A stretch of DNA of 64,000 nucleotides from Budorcas taxicolor (GCF_023091745.1 NC_068915.1:32604001-32668000), one strand, 5' to 3'. Positions 34,210 to 46,350 are shown, counted from the first letter of the stretch. A program made the numbers and translations. Notes: a model not told the origin generated them from the sequence alone.

Positions 34210-35844
34210 AGTTCTGTTCAGTTAAGTTGCTCAGTCATTTCTGACTCTTTGCGACCTCATGAATCGCAGTACGCCAGGCCTCCCTGTCCATCACCAACTC
34301 CCAGAGTTCACCCAAACTCATATCCATCTAGTGGGTGATGCCATCCAGCCATCTCATCCTCTGTCGTCCTCTTTTCCTCCTGCCCCCAATCCCTCCCAGC
34401 ATCAGTGTCTTTTCTAATGAGTCAACTCTTCGCATCAAGTGGCCAAAGTATTGGAGTTTCAGCTTCAACATCAGTCCTTCCAATGAACACTCAGGACTTA
34501 TATACTTTAGAATGGACTGGTTGGATCTCCTTGCAGTCCAAGGGACTCTCAAGAGTCTTCTCCAGTACCACAGTTCAAAAGCATCAATTCTTCAGCGCTC
34601 AGCTTTCTTCACAGTCCAACTTTCACATCCATACATGACCACTGGAAAACCATAGCCTTGACTAGATGGACCTTTGTTGACAAAGTAACGTCTCTGCTTT
34701 TCAATATGCTATCTAGGTTGGTCATAACTTTCCTTCCAAGGAGTAAGCATCTTTTAATTTCATGGCTGCTGTCCCCATCTGCAGTGATTTTGGAGCTCAA
34801 AAAATAAAGTCTGACATCATTTCCACTGTTTCCCCATCTATTTCCCATGAAGTGATGGGACCAGATGCCATGATCTTTGTTTTCTGAATGTTGAGCTTAA
34901 AGCCAACTTTTTCACTCTCCTCTTTCACTTTCATCAAGAGGCTTTTGAGTTCCTCTTCACTTTCTGCCATAAGGGTGGTGTCATCTGCATATCTGAGGTT
35001 ACTGATATTTCTCCTGGCAATCTTGATTCCAGCTTGTGCTTCTTCCAGCCCAGCATTTCTCATGATGTACTTTGCATATAAGTTAAATTAGCAGGGTGAC
35101 AATATACAGCCTTAACGTACTTCTTTTCCTATTTGGAACTAGCCTGTTTTTCCATGTCCAGTTCTAACTGTTGCTTCCTAACCTGCATATAGGTTTCTCA
35201 AAAGGCAGGTCAGGTGGTCTGGTATTCCCATCTCTTTCAGAATTTTCCAGTTTATTTTGATCCACACAGTCAAAAGCTTTGGCATAGTCAGTAAAGCAGA
35301 AATAGATGTTTTTCTGGAACTCTCTTGCTTTTTCCATGATCCAGCAGATGTTGGCAATTTGATCTCTGGTTCCTTTGCTTTTTCTAAAACCAGCTTTTTT
35401 TTTTTTAATTTTTATTTTTACTTTATTTTACTTTACAATACTGTATTGGTTTTGCCATACATTGACATGAATACACCACGGGTGTACAAGCGTTCCCAAA
35501 CATGAATCCCCCTCTCACCTCCCTCTCCAAAACATCTCTCTGGGTCATCCCCGTGCACCAGCCCCAAAACATCTGAAAGTTCATGGTTCGTGTATTGCTG
35601 AAGCCTGGCTTGGAGAATTTTGAGCATGATTTTACTAGCGTGCGAGATGAGTGCAATTGTGCGGCAGTTTGAGCATTCTTTGGCATTTCCTTTCTTTGGG
35701 ATTTGAATGAAAACGGACCTTTTCCAGTCTTGTGGCCACTGCTGAGTTTTCCAAATTGCTGGCATACTGAGTGCAGCACTTTCACAGCATCATCTTTCAG
35801 GATTTGAAATAGCTCAACTGGAATTCTATCACCTCCACTAGCTT
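34210..35844 (-). repeat. BovB LINE, 3' half, split by an L1-BT 3' end
   Basis: Antisense BovB reaching from the 3' end (CTGTTCAGTTAAGTTGCTC) up into the RT N-terminal side (ACTGGAATTCTATCACCTCC). The minus-strand frame 34797-35063 holds RT motif C (LRYADDTTLMAESEEEL). An antisense L1 3' end interrupts it at 35395-35568, after which BovB resumes with ACATCTGAAAGTTCATGG. Part of the upstream RT region still reads in the minus-strand frame 35433-35765 (ALISHASKIMLKILQARLQQ), but frameshifts separate the pieces. Confidence 0.93.
35395..35568 (-). repeat. L1-BT type 3' end inserted into BovB
   Basis: Starts with a T-rich run (complement of the poly-A tail) at 35395, then TTTACAATACTGTATTGG, TTTGCCATACATTGACATGA, ACACCACGGGTGTACAAGCG and CTGGGTCATCCCCGTGCACC. 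That is the complement of the ruminant L1 3' UTR, seen in sense at 39.15-39.3 kb. Heavily 5'-truncated (about 0.16 kb). ACCAGC occurs both in the BovB target and at the L1 5' junction, so the target duplication is ambiguous. Confidence 0.9.
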
Positions 35845-36404
35845 ACCGTGTAATAAATGAGTTACTGCTGAAGATTAAACAAACTCTATCCTTGATTGAA
35901 CCTTTATTTATCTAAGCAGGTATTTGGTTGATGAAATCAACAGACAGCTTTGCAAAACCACATATATGAAAATGAGTCCCATAATAAGAACTAGGACTGC
36001 AAAGAAAGTATGAATGAAGACTCAAAAAAAATTGTTTTTTGTCTTATTCTTCTCCCACATAAAGCATTAAGATTATTTCATTCAAATCCTCTTCCACATC
36101 AATGACAAGATTACATAACATATGATGGTATCAGGGAGATATATTCACCATAGCTCACACAGGACAGATTCAACAAGCAGTAAATATGACTTCAGTTCTC
36201 ATACTTAATGCAGTTCCAAGGAAAATGTATCTAATTTTTCTTTGTTTATTCAGTTTGCTTCCTGTGCTTATATATTACTTCTACCTTGTTATAGATAATG
36301 CCATAAAATCTTATGAAATAAAGTCAATTGAGCATGTTAAATAGTTCATTTATTCTGTAGCACCCAGTTCTACACATATCTAAAAATGATGTAAGAGATA
36401 TATT
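35845..36404. other. Unassigned spacer
   Basis: AT-rich; no gene or repeat recognised. Confidence 0.4.
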
Positions 36405-37785
36405 TCTATGCAGTTCTTGGGTGCAATCACAAAAAGGACAGAATGATCTCTGTTCATTTCCAAAGCAAACCATTCAATATCACCGTAATCCAAGTCTATG
36501 TCCCAACCAGTAATGTTGAAGAAGCTGAAGTTGAATGGTTCTATGAAGACCTAAAAGACCTTCTAGAAATAACACCCCTGTAAAAATGTCCTTTTCATTA
36601 TAGGGGACTGGATGCAAAAGTAAGAAGTCAACAGATGCCTAGAGTAAGGGGGATATTTGGCCTTGGAGTAAAAAATGAAGAGAATACCAGAAAAAAACAT
36701 CTACTTCTGCTTTATTGATTACACCAACAGCTTTGATTGTGTAGTTCACAACAAACTGAGGAAAATTCTTAGAGATGGGAATATCAGACCACCTGACCTG
36801 TGTCCTGATAAATGTGTATGCAGGTCAAGAAGCAACAGAATGGGACATGGAACAACAGACTGGTTCCAAATAGGGAAAATATGGCAAGGCTGTACATTGT
36901 CACTCAGTTTATTTAACTTCCATGCAGAGTACATCATGTGAAATGCCGGGTTGGATAAAGCACAAGCTGGAATCAAGATTACCAGGAGAAATATCAATAA
37001 CCTCAGATATGCAAATGACACCACCCCTCTGGCAGAAAGTGAAGAGGAACTAAAGAGCCTCTTGATGAAAGTGAAAGAGGAGAGTGAAAAAGCTGGCTTA
37101 AAGCTCAGCATTCAAAAAACGAAGATCATGGCATCCAGTCCCATCATCTCATGGCAAATGGATGGGAAAACAATGGAAACAGTGAGGGGCTTTATTTTTG
37201 GGGGCTCCAAAATCACTGCAGATGGTGACAGCAGCCATGAAATTCAGACGCTTGCTCCTTGGAAGAAAAGCTATGACCAACCTAGACAGCATATTAAACA
37301 GCAGAGACATTACTTTGCTAACAAAGGTCTGTCCAATCCAAGCTGTGGTTTTTCCAGCAGTCATGTATGGATGTGAGAGTTGCACCATAAAGAAAGCTGA
37401 GCATCGAAGAACTTGCTTTTGAACTGTGATGTTGGAGAAGACCCTAGAGAGTCCCTTGGACCTCAAGGAGATCAAACCAGTCAGTCCTAAAGGAAATAAG
37501 TCCAAGATAATTCATCATAAGCATCTGCTTCTGATGCTGAAGCAGAAGCTCCAACAATTTGGCCACCTGATGCGAAGAACTGACCCATTGGAAAAGACCC
37601 TGATGCTGGAAAATATTGAAGGCACAGGAGAAGGGAATGACAGAGGATGAGATATTTGGATGGCATCGCCAACTCAATGGATATGAGTTTGAGCAAGCTC
37701 CAGGAGTTGGTGATGGACATCGAAGCCTGGCATGCTGCAGTCCATGGGGTCACAGAGAGTTGGACATGACTGAGCAACTGAACTG
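36405..37785 (+). repeat. BovB LINE with internal deletion (sense)
   Basis: Begins inside the endonuclease-coding region (GACAGAATGATCTCTGTTC; CCAAGTCTATGTCCCAACCA) and runs to TTTGGCCTTGGAGTAAAAAA at about 36676. It then jumps into RT sequence (AATACCAGAAAAAAACATCT). The whole linker between endonuclease and RT, about 1.1 kb judged against the copy at 39.7-43.1 kb, is missing. The 3' side is complete to GACATGACTGAGCAACTGAA. RT motif C in the frame 36951-37376 reads YAND, so the second catalytic residue region is altered. Confidence 0.92.
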
Positions 37786-37967
37786 AAATAATGTTCAAAT
37801 AACATAGATTTCATATTATAAATATAGATTTAATAATTTATTTTAAAAACCTAATTGACAGTTTATTTTTATCATTATCCACACATCATATGCATATTTA
37901 ATCATAAAAATAACAAAATATTGGACAGATTAGCCCTATCAGTCACCACATACAAAATTAACTCAAG
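37786..37967. other. Unassigned spacer
   Basis: AT-rich; ends in the left target repeat TAACTCAAG (37959-37967). Confidence 0.5.
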
Positions 37968-38177
37968 ATGAAAGTGAAAGTGAAGTCACTCAGTCGTGTC
38001 TGACTCTTTGTGACCCCATGGACTGTAGCCTATCAGGCTCTTTCATCCATGGGATTTTCTAGGCAAGAGTACTGGAGTGGGTTGCTATTTTCTTCTCCAG
38101 GGGATCTTCCCGACCCAAGGATCCAATCCAATCCATTGTAGGCGAACATTTTACTATCTGAGCCACCAGGGAAGTCC
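37968..38177 (-). repeat. Bov-tA SINE with target duplication
   Basis: Antisense, full length, from AAGTGAAGTCACTCAGTCGT to TGAGCCACCAGGGAAGTCC. The perfect 9-bp repeat TAACTCAAG flanks it (37959-37967 and 38178-38186). The head contains a short internal duplication (ATCCAATCCAATCC). Confidence 0.96.
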
Positions 38178-38186
38178 TAACTCAAG

Positions 38187-38893
38187 CTGAGGCCAAGACT
38201 TAATTTTATCTGTCCACTTGATTGGGTCATGGAGTACACAAGTAGTTCATTAAACATTATTTCCATGTTCATCTGTGAGGGTACTTCTAGGTGAGATCTA
38301 TGTTTGAATTTGTAGACTAACGCCTTCCTCAATGGGAGTAGGCACCATCCACTCCCTTGAGAGCTTAAACAGCATAGAAAGGCAGAAGAATGGGAAATTT
38401 GCATTCACTGACTTGGTGTTTAAAGCAGAATATCTTTCTTTTGCCCTCAGCCTGGGACTTACACTATAGTTTCTCTAATCCTCAGGTTTTTGGACATGTC
38501 ATAAACTGATACAATCAGTTCTCTTGGTTCTCAGGCCTTTAAACTTGGACAGAAACTATACCACCAGTTTTGCTGGGTCTCTTAATATATCATGGAAATG
38601 ATAGGTCTCCATATCACCTGAAGCACTCTTCAGATAGAGATATATGATTTATATAGAGATGTATATGTACACATAAATGTGTGTCTATGTTATTCTAAGG
38701 CATACATGTATCTATGGTATATATGTATACCATAGTATATTTATGGTGTACATGTACTGATTTATACATTATAAGATTGATATATGTGATTAAACTATTT
38801 TATAGCCTGTATATAGTAACATACATCTCTATGTCTGTATATATACATTTACATCTCTGTTTCTATTTCTCTGGAGAACACTAACTAATACAG
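38187..38893 (+). repeat. Ancient mammalian interspersed repeat with TA-rich insert
   Basis: It matches a common old mammalian repeat I know by text but cannot name safely: TCTGTCCACTTGATTGGGTC, TCTGTGAGGGTACTTCTAGG, GGGAGTAGGCACCATCCACT, AAACAGCATAGAAAGGCAGA, CTATACCACCAGTTTTGCTG, and the end TCTGGAGAACACTAACTAAT. A degenerate TA/TG-rich tract fills 38630-38870, where this repeat usually carries a TA microsatellite. Confidence 0.65.
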
Positions 38894-39144
38894 TGGGTTA
38901 TATATTGAAATTTAAATACTAAGACTATAAAAGCTAAAACTATTATGTTCAAGAAGAAAACACAAATAAATATATTAGTGATGTAGAATGGGCAAATATT
39001 TATTAGACAAGTCATAAATGGTAATAATCACTTGAGGAAAAAAGATTAAATTGATTTCTATCACAATTGAAAACTACTGCTCAGTAAAGACATATTAAAA
39101 ATTGAAATATTCAACAATACAACTGACCGAGTAACAACATTCAT

Positions 39145-39345
39145 AATGTATCTGATGACCCAGAGGGATGGTATGGGGAGGGAGGAGGGAGGGAGGTTCA
39201 GGATGGGGAACACGTGTATACCTGTGGCAGATTCATGTTGATGTATGGTAAAACCAATACAATATTGTAAAGTAATTAACCTCCAATTAAAATAAATAAA
39301 TTTATATTTTAAAAAAGAACTTAAGAAAAGGAAAAAATAAATAAG
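39145..39345 (+). repeat. L1-BT type 3' end
   Basis: Sense ruminant L1 3' UTR: GATGACCCAGAGGGATGGTA, GGAGGGAGGGAGGTTCAGG, ACCAATACAATATTGTAAAG, TAACCTCCAATTAAAATAA, then an A-rich tail with AAATAAATAAG-type units. About 160 bases of element, heavily 5'-truncated, inside the older L1. Confidence 0.9.
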
Positions 39346-39738
39346 AAAAATAAAAACACCTATAAATCAATAAAACAAAGAAAACTCAACTTTTAAAAGA
39401 TCGGTCTGAAGATTTTAAAAGGTACTTCATAACTGATATTAGCTGTGAGAGAATTGCAAGTTAAAAGTTCAATGAGATAAAACACCCATTCAAATGTTAC
39501 AATGAAAAAGACTGACAATAACAAGTTTTGTAAAGTATGTGATACAACTGGACCTCTCATGTAAAACTACAGGTAGTTAAGAGTATAAGCACTCTGGAAA
39601 ACTCTTTTGTAGCTTCTACTCTCTGAGTCAGCAATTCTATCCTAGGTTATTCCACTCTAAGAGAAATGGATACATTTTTCCACAAGGTCTTCCTCAAGGA
39701 AGTTCACAGAGTTTTACTAACAATGCTCCCAAAATAGA

Positions 39739-42700
39739 CCAAGAAGAGATACCCCACACCCAAGGTCAGGAGCAGTGGCTGCGCTTTGTTGGAGCAGCCG
39801 TGAGGAGATACCCCATGTCCAAGGTAAGAGAAACCCAAGTAAGACGGTAGGCACTAAGAGAGGGCATCAGAGGGCAGACAGACTGAAACCACAATCACAG
39901 AAAACTAGCCAGTTTGATCACATGGACCACAGCCTTGTCTAACTCAATGAAACTAAGTCATGCCGTGTGGGGCCCCCCAAGACACATGGGTCATGATGGA
40001 GACGTCTGACAGAATGTGGTCCCTTGTAGAAGGGAATGGCAAACACTTCAGTATTCTTGCCTTGAGAACCCCATGAACAGTATGAAAAGGCAAAAAGATA
40101 GGGCACTGATAGATGAACTCCCCAGGTCGGAGGGTGCCCAATATGCTACTGGAGATCACTGGAGAAATAACTCCAGGAAGAATGAAGGGATGGAGCCAAA
40201 GCAAACACAAACCCAGTTGTGGATGTGATTGGTGATACAAGCAAGCTCTGATGTTATAAAGAGCAATATTGCATAGGAACCTGGAATGTTAGGTCCATGA
40301 ATCAAGGCAAATTGGAAGTGGTCAACAGGAGATGGCAAGAGTAAACATCAACATTCTAGCAATCAGCGAACTAAAATGAACTGGAATGGGTGAATTTAAC
40401 TCAGATGGCCATTATATCTACTACTGTGGGCAGAAATCCCTTAGAAGAAATAGAGTCACCATCATAGTCAACAAAAGATCTGAAATGCAGTACTTAGATG
40501 CAAACTCCAAAACGACAAAATGATCTCTGTTCATTTCCAAAGCAAACTATTCAATATCACGGTAATCCAAGTCTATGCCCCAACCAGTAATGCTGAAGAA
40601 GCTGAAGTTGAATGGTTTTATGAAGACCTACAAGGCCTTTTAGAACTAACACCCCCCAAAGATGTCCTTTTCTTTTAGGAGACTGAAATACAAAAGGAGG
40701 AAGTCAAGAAACACCTGAAGTAATGGTCATATTTGGCCTTGGAATACGGAATGAAGCAGGATAAAGGCTAACAGAGTTTTGCCAAGAGAATGCACTGGTC
40801 ATTGCACTGGTCAATGCACCCTCTTCTAACAACAAAAGAGAAGAGTCTACACATGGACATCAACGGATGGCCAACACCAAAATCAGACTGATTATATTCT
40901 TTGCAGCCAAAGGTGTAGAAGCTCTATACTGTCAACAAAAACAAGACCAGGAACTGACTGTGGCTCAGATCATGAACTCCTTATTGCCAAATTCAGACTT
41001 AAATTGAAGAAAGTGGGGAAAATCATTAGACCATTCACTTATGTCCTAAATCAAATCCCTTATGATTATACAGTGGAAGTGAGAAATAGATTTAAGGGAC
41101 TAGATCTAATAGACAGAGTGCCTGATGAACTATGGACGGAGGTTCATGACGCTGTACAGGAGACGGAGCAAGACCATCCCCAAGAAAAAGAAATACAAAA
41201 AGCAAAATGGCTGTCAGAGGAGGCCTTACAAATAGCTGTGAGAAGAAGAGAGGCAAAAAGCAAAGCAGAAAAGGAAAGATACACCCATTTGAATGCAGAG
41301 TTCCAAAGAACAGCAAGGAGAGATAAGAAAGCCTTCCTCAGCAAATCAATGCAAAGAAATAGACAAAAACAATACAGCGGGAAAGACTAGAGATCTCTTC
41401 AAGAAAATTAAGAGAAACGAAGGGAACATTTCATGCAAAGATGGGCTCAATAAAGGACAGAAATGATATCGACCTAACAGAAGCAGAAGATATTAAGCAG
41501 AGGTGGCAAGAATACACAGAAGAACTGTACAAAAAAGATCTTCGAAGACCCCTATAATCACAATGGTGTGATCACTCACTTAGAGCTGGATATCCTGGAA
41601 CATGAAATCAAGTGGACCTTAGAGAGCATCACTACGAACAAAACTGGTGGAGGTGATGGGAATCCAGTTGAGCTATTTCAAAACCTAAAAGACGATGCTG
41701 TGAAAGTGCTGCACTCAATATGCCAGCAAATTTGGAAAACTCACTAGTGGCCTGAGGACTGGAAAAGTTCAGTTTTCATTCCAATCCTAAAGAAAGGCAA
41801 TGTCACAGAATGCTCAAACTACCACACCATTGCACTCATCTCACATGCTAGTAAAGTAATGCTCAAAATTCTCCAGGCCAGGATTCAGCAATATGTGAAC
41901 TGTGAACTTCCAGATGTTCAATCTAGTTTTAGAAAAGGCAGAAGAACTAGAGATCAAGTTACCAATATCCGTAGGATCATCAAAAAAGCAAGAGAGTTCC
42001 AGAAAAACATTTATTTCTGCTTTCTTGACTATGCCAAACCCTTTGTGTGGATCACAATAAACTGTGGAAAGATCTTCAAGACATGGGAATACCAGACCAC
42101 CTGACCTGCGTCTTGAGAAACCTGTATGCAGGTCAGGAAGAACTGGACATGGAACAACAGACTGGTTCCAAATAGGAAAAGAAGTACGTCAAGGCTGTAT
42201 ATTGTCACCCTGCTTATTTCACTTCTATGCAGAGTACATCATGAGAAGTGCTGGGCTGGAAGAAGCACAAGCTGGAATCAAGACTGTCGGGAGAAATATC
42301 AGTAACCTCAGATATGCAGATGACACCACCCTTATGGCAGAAAGTGAAGAGAAGCTAAAGAGTCTCTTGATGAAAGTGAAAGAAGAGAGTGAAAAGTTGG
42401 CCTAAAGCTCATCACTCAGGAAACTAAGATCATGGAATCTGGTCCCATCACTTCATGGCAAATAGATGGGGAAACAGTGGCTGAGTTTATTTTGGGGGGG
42501 CTCCAAAATCACTGCAGATGGTGATTGCAGCCATGAAAAATAAGACGCTTACTCCGTGGAAGGAAAGTTACGACTAATCTAGACAGCATAGTATAATGCA
42601 GAGACATTACTTTGTCAACAAAGGTCTGTCTAGTCAAGGCTATGGTTTTTCCAATGGTCATGTATGGAAGTGAAAGTTGGGCTATAAAGAAAGCTGAGAG

Positions 42701-43080
42701 CCAAAGAATTGATGCTTTTGAACTGTGGTGTTGGAGAAGACTCTTGAGAGTCCCTTTGGACTGCAAGGAGATCCAACCAGTCCACCCTAAAGGAGATCAG
42801 TCCTGGGTGTTCATTGGAAAGACTGATACTGAAGCTGAAACTCTAGTACTTTGGCCTTGTTGCAAAGAGCTGACTCATTGGAAAAGACCCTGATGCTGGG
42901 AAAAATTGAGGGCAAGAGGAGAAAGGGACGACAGAGGATGAGATGGTTGGATGGCATCACCAACTCAATGGAAATGGGTTTGGATGGACTCTGGGAGTTG
43001 TTGATGGACAGGGAGGGCTGGCATGCTGCGGTTCATAGGGTGGCAAAGATTTGGACATGACTGAGCGACTGAACCAAACT
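39739..43080 (+). repeat. BovB LINE, about 3.3 kb, inserted in ancient L1
   Basis: The longest uninterrupted BovB. 5' UTR at 39741-40020 (AGATACCCCACACCC, GAGGAGATACCCCATGTCC). APE endonuclease region about 40.27-40.9 kb (AACCTGGAATGTTAGGTCCA onward). Linker 41004-41390, then RT about 41.85-42.4 kb with the YADD motif. 3' UTR to GACTGAGCGACTGAAC. A TGA replaces a conserved TGG in the endonuclease (about 40377), and further stops and shifts follow. CCAAAATAGAC (39729-39739) and CCAAACTGAGA (43073-43083) are a probable decayed target duplication. Confidence 0.94.
41004..42405 (+). pseudogene. BovB ORF remnants: linker and reverse transcriptase
   Basis: Three separated plus-strand frames: 41004-41390 (basic linker; KAKWLSEEALQIAVRRREAK, ERYTHLNAEFQRTARR), 41859-42104 (RT N-terminal part; FCFLDYAKPF, motif A with P and V changes) and 42064-42405 (RT; GCILSPCLF motif B, LRYADDTTLM motif C). 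An intact BovB makes one protein with an N-terminal endonuclease and an RTE-clade RT. Here frameshifts and stops cut it, so no full enzyme can be made. Confidence 0.88.
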
Positions 43081-43186
43081 GAGACAACATAAACATCAAT
43101 TAGTAGAAGTTAGGATAAACATACTATGATCTATTCATCTAATGAAATACCAGTAGGCTCTAAAAAGAAACATACTACTTATATAC

Positions 43187-43821
43187 TTCAGTTCAGTTCA
43201 GTTCAGTTCAGTCGCTAAGTCATGTCCGACTCTTTGCGACCCCATGAATCGCAGCACGCCAGGCCTCCCTGTCCAACACCAACTCCCGGAGTTCACTCGG
43301 ACTCACGTCCATCGAGTCAGTGATGCCATCCAGCCATCTCACCCTCTGTCGTCCCCTTCTCCTCCTGCCCCCAATCCCTCCCAGCATCAGGGTCTTTTCC
43401 AATGAGTCAACTCTTCACATGAGGTGGCCAAAGTACTGGAGTTTCAGCTTTAGCATCATCCTTCCAAAGAAATCCCAAGGCTGATCTCCTTCAGAATGGA
43501 CTGGTTGGATCTCCTTGCAGTCCAAGGGACTCTCAAGAGTCTTCTCCAACACCACACTTCAAAAGCATCAATTCTTTGGCACTCAGCCTTCTTCACAGTC
43601 CAACTCTCACATCCATACATGACCACAGGGAAAACCATAGCCTTGACTAGAGGGACCTTATTTGGCAAAGTAATGTCTCTGCTTTTGAATATGCTATCTA
43701 GGTTGGTCATAACTTTTCTTCCAAGGAGTAAGCGTCTTTTAATTTCATGGCTGCAGTCACCATCTGCAGTGATTTTGGAGCCCCCAAAAATAAAGTCTGC
43801 CACTGTTTCCACTGTTTCCCC
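43187..43821 (-). repeat. BovB LINE, 3' fragment inserted in ancient L1
   Basis: Antisense, 0.63 kb, from repeated TTCAG units at 43187 to CCACTGTTTCCCC at 43821. It is the closest to the family's usual text of all copies here (CGGACTCACGTCCATCGAG; CAGCCATCTCACCCTCTGTC), so probably the youngest. A 125-codon frame survives on the minus strand (43456-43833) for the RT C-terminal region. ACTTA occurs on both sides (ACTTATATAC left, ACTTAACAAC right). Confidence 0.95.
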
Positions 43822-44100
43822 ACTTAACAACATGGATAAATCTCAAAACATGATGAAGGAAAGAAGCACACACAAAAGAATACATACCAAGTTCAAGAAC
43901 AGACAACACTAAATTTGTGGTGATAACAAGTAAGAGTAGAATTCGCCTGGATGTAAGAAAATGGAGGCAAGGACGCATGACTTGACAAGGGCATGAGGAA
44001 ACTTTCCAGAGTACTAATTACGTTGTTTATCCTGATCTTGATATACTTACTTGAGTGTATTGATTTATCATAATTCATTAAGCTATATACAATAGTGGTG

Positions 44101-45383
44101 TACAATATATAAAGTATAACACAATAAACTACCATTAAGAAGAATCAAAACAAAGGAACCAATTCTTTCCATGAAATAATGTTGTCAAAAAACCAAACCA
44201 ACAAACTCAATCTAAATCTGATCACTTTCATTTTATACAAAACACAGGGAAACATGATAAACACCATCACAGTTATTCAACCAGAGTGATACATACTGTA
44301 GAAAACTGTACAGGAAAACTATTCAGTTTCACTAACAAATATATCCAATGGAAAAAGAAGAAATTCAGAATTCAAATATTAAAAGGTATTAAGAGATATA
44401 TCAACTGATCAAATTATGATGATTTTATACAAATGCTTAAAACTTATATATAAAGCATATATATATAAAATATAGAGCTTATAGGAAGATTAGAACTTTA
44501 AATACTGACTGAATGTTTGATCATATTAAGAAAATATTCTTTATTGTGATGTTATCATAATTACTATAATTACATTTTAATAGAAACTATTAATCTAACT
44601 TTCAGAGATAAGCATAAAATGTTTACTTAAATACATAAATTTAAATTTCTTTAACAAAAAGTAGAGAAAACCATCAAAATATTTGGCTAAAAGTTATTCT
44701 ATAATGAGAAAAGTAAAAGGGCTAAAATAATTATGCAAAGCATCCATTGTATATGAATCACAAAAACTCGATTATCTGATATGATGGAATATTTGACTTC
44801 TATGAATAGAGAAACATTCATTTACCTTCTGATAAATTTGAGTAGGGTTATTTGAATTATGGCAATGGTACTATACTGTTTCAAGGATGATCCTGCAAAA
44901 AATGTGACTGTTATTTTTTCCTAGTTCTAATAACTATTTGTAGTCTATTTGATTTAAAAATAATAATAAATTGTTAAACAGGAAAAAGTCCTTTAAAGAT
45001 ATTGAAGGCATGTGGTAATTTTCTTCTGCATTTATTCAAGAAATACAAGTTTAGTTTCTCAGCAAACAGAAAGCTGAACAATTACCATAAAAATGTATGA
45101 CATCTATAAAAGTTAATAGCCATACCACCAAAAGCTGGCAAATTTAAGAGCAGAATAAAAATGAAAGCTTCCGCTTCACAACTTCTATTTGCTTCATAAT
45201 CCAGAAACAATTTCTTGAGGAGCTTTGGGGTTTTGTTCCAAGTATTTCATAATGTTTATTTTAGTGAGAATCTATTTATTTATTACTTTGGAGAATTGTA
45301 GATACCAGTAGGAAAAGCAATGTGAATGGTGTATGTGAGTGTGTGTATATATATAACGCTTGTTGTTTGCTCACAAAGTTACT
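44101..45383. other. AT-rich unassigned sequence
   Basis: About 1.3 kb; TATATATA-rich near 44445-44470 and 45345-45356. No gene or named repeat recognised. Confidence 0.4.
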
Positions 45384-45515
45384 TATTGTTGTTGTTTAGT
45401 CACCTAGTCATGTCCAAATTTTGTGACCCCATGTAGCCCTCCAAGCTCCTCTGTACGTGAGATTTTCCAGGCAAGAATACAGGAGTGGATTTCCATTTCC
45501 TTCTCCAGGGCATCT
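45384..45515 (-). repeat. BovA/Bov-tA SINE fragment
   Basis: Complement of the BovA half: TTGTTTAGTCACCTAGTCAT, CAAGCTCCTCTGTACGTGAG, CAAGAATACAGGAGTGGATT, CCTTCTCCAGGGCATCTTC. The head is missing. It is old and diverged. Confidence 0.85.
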
Positions 45516-45566
45516 TCACAACCTTACTCAAGCAAAAATTTTCTAGCTACCAAGTTTTGGACAAGT

Positions 45567-45685
45567 TTTTTTCCTTTCCTCTCTCCTTCTCTCCCTCCAT
45601 TCCTTCTCCATTTTTTCCCCATTTCTTTCTTTCCTTCTTTCCATACTTCTTTACATTTTTTCTTCCTTTCTTCTTCCTTTTCTAA
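45567..45685 (+). repeat. Long polypyrimidine (CT-rich) tract
   Basis: About 120 bases that are nearly all C and T, with a few A interruptions. A mixed TTCC/TTTC/CTCC pattern rather than one pure unit. Such purine/pyrimidine-asymmetric tracts can form triplex DNA in vitro. The frames across it are low-complexity Ser/Phe/Pro text, not genes. Confidence 0.85.
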
Positions 45686-46350
45686 GTACATACGATCTTT
45701 GGTTTACAAACTGAAAAAATAATTTAATAGTATTTATTATAGTTAAATTTAACTTCATATATAGTGACCAATAAATTAAAAATATTACATAATATATAAA
45801 TACTGGAGGAAAATATCTTATATTCTCACCTTTTATATTAGACATATAAGTGTAAGTCCTTGAAAGAATCTTCTAGAGGCCATATGTCTAATTCTTTGCT
45901 TTAGCTAAAAGGAGACTAAGAAATTTACCAGTTAAATCCTAATTATTTTTATTCTCAACAGGTTATTTGCTGTGCTTCACTTCTTGACTTTTATGTTTTC
46001 TTTTTAGCTATCATTATGAGATTCTTCCCTGCAAAATTTAATTACCTAATATCAGACTTTATTTTATTAACACTATATAATCCAAGTGAGAGTCCTTACT
46101 TTAGGCAAATCTGGGACTTTGGCATGTACGTATAATTTTTTCCAAGTTAGATCTCCAGTGTCATGTATCAGTTTGGTTTATGATTAACATTAATTTTTCA
46201 TGCAACTGAATACCACCATATATATCACACAGTTTATTCAGTGTAACATGCCTTCTGCAGAATATTTACAAATATATCTGAAAAAATGGTTCAATTAAAA
46301 TAAATCTTGGTAGCCTTGCATACGAGGTAAATGTTAAAAAGTTTCTTTGC
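45686..46350. other. AT-rich unassigned sequence
   Basis: No feature recognised. Confidence 0.4.

Larger units (their letters stand above)
38915..44100 (+). repeat. Ancient L1 3' part, split by three younger insertions
   Basis: Sense L1 pieces at 38915-39144, 39346-39728, 43084-43186 and 43822-44100 follow one another in L1 order. Landmarks: GAAAAAGACTGACAATAACA and CACTCTGGAAAACTCTTTTG; GAAATACCAGTAGGCTCTAA with AAAAGAAACATACTACT; ACAACATGGATAAATCTCAA; then GAAAGAAGCACACACAAAAG. Removing the L1-BT, the sense BovB and the antisense BovB restores about 1.0 kb of continuous L1. All frames are broken. Confidence 0.78.

Noticed and set aside
35423..35785. Overlapping minus-strand frames of 120 and 110 codons
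   Set aside because: They join BovB RT text to the complement of an inserted L1 3' UTR; they are chance read-through across a nested insertion.
45423..45722. 99-codon frame rich in Ser, Phe and Pro
   Set aside because: It is a translation of a SINE fragment and a pyrimidine tract; low complexity.
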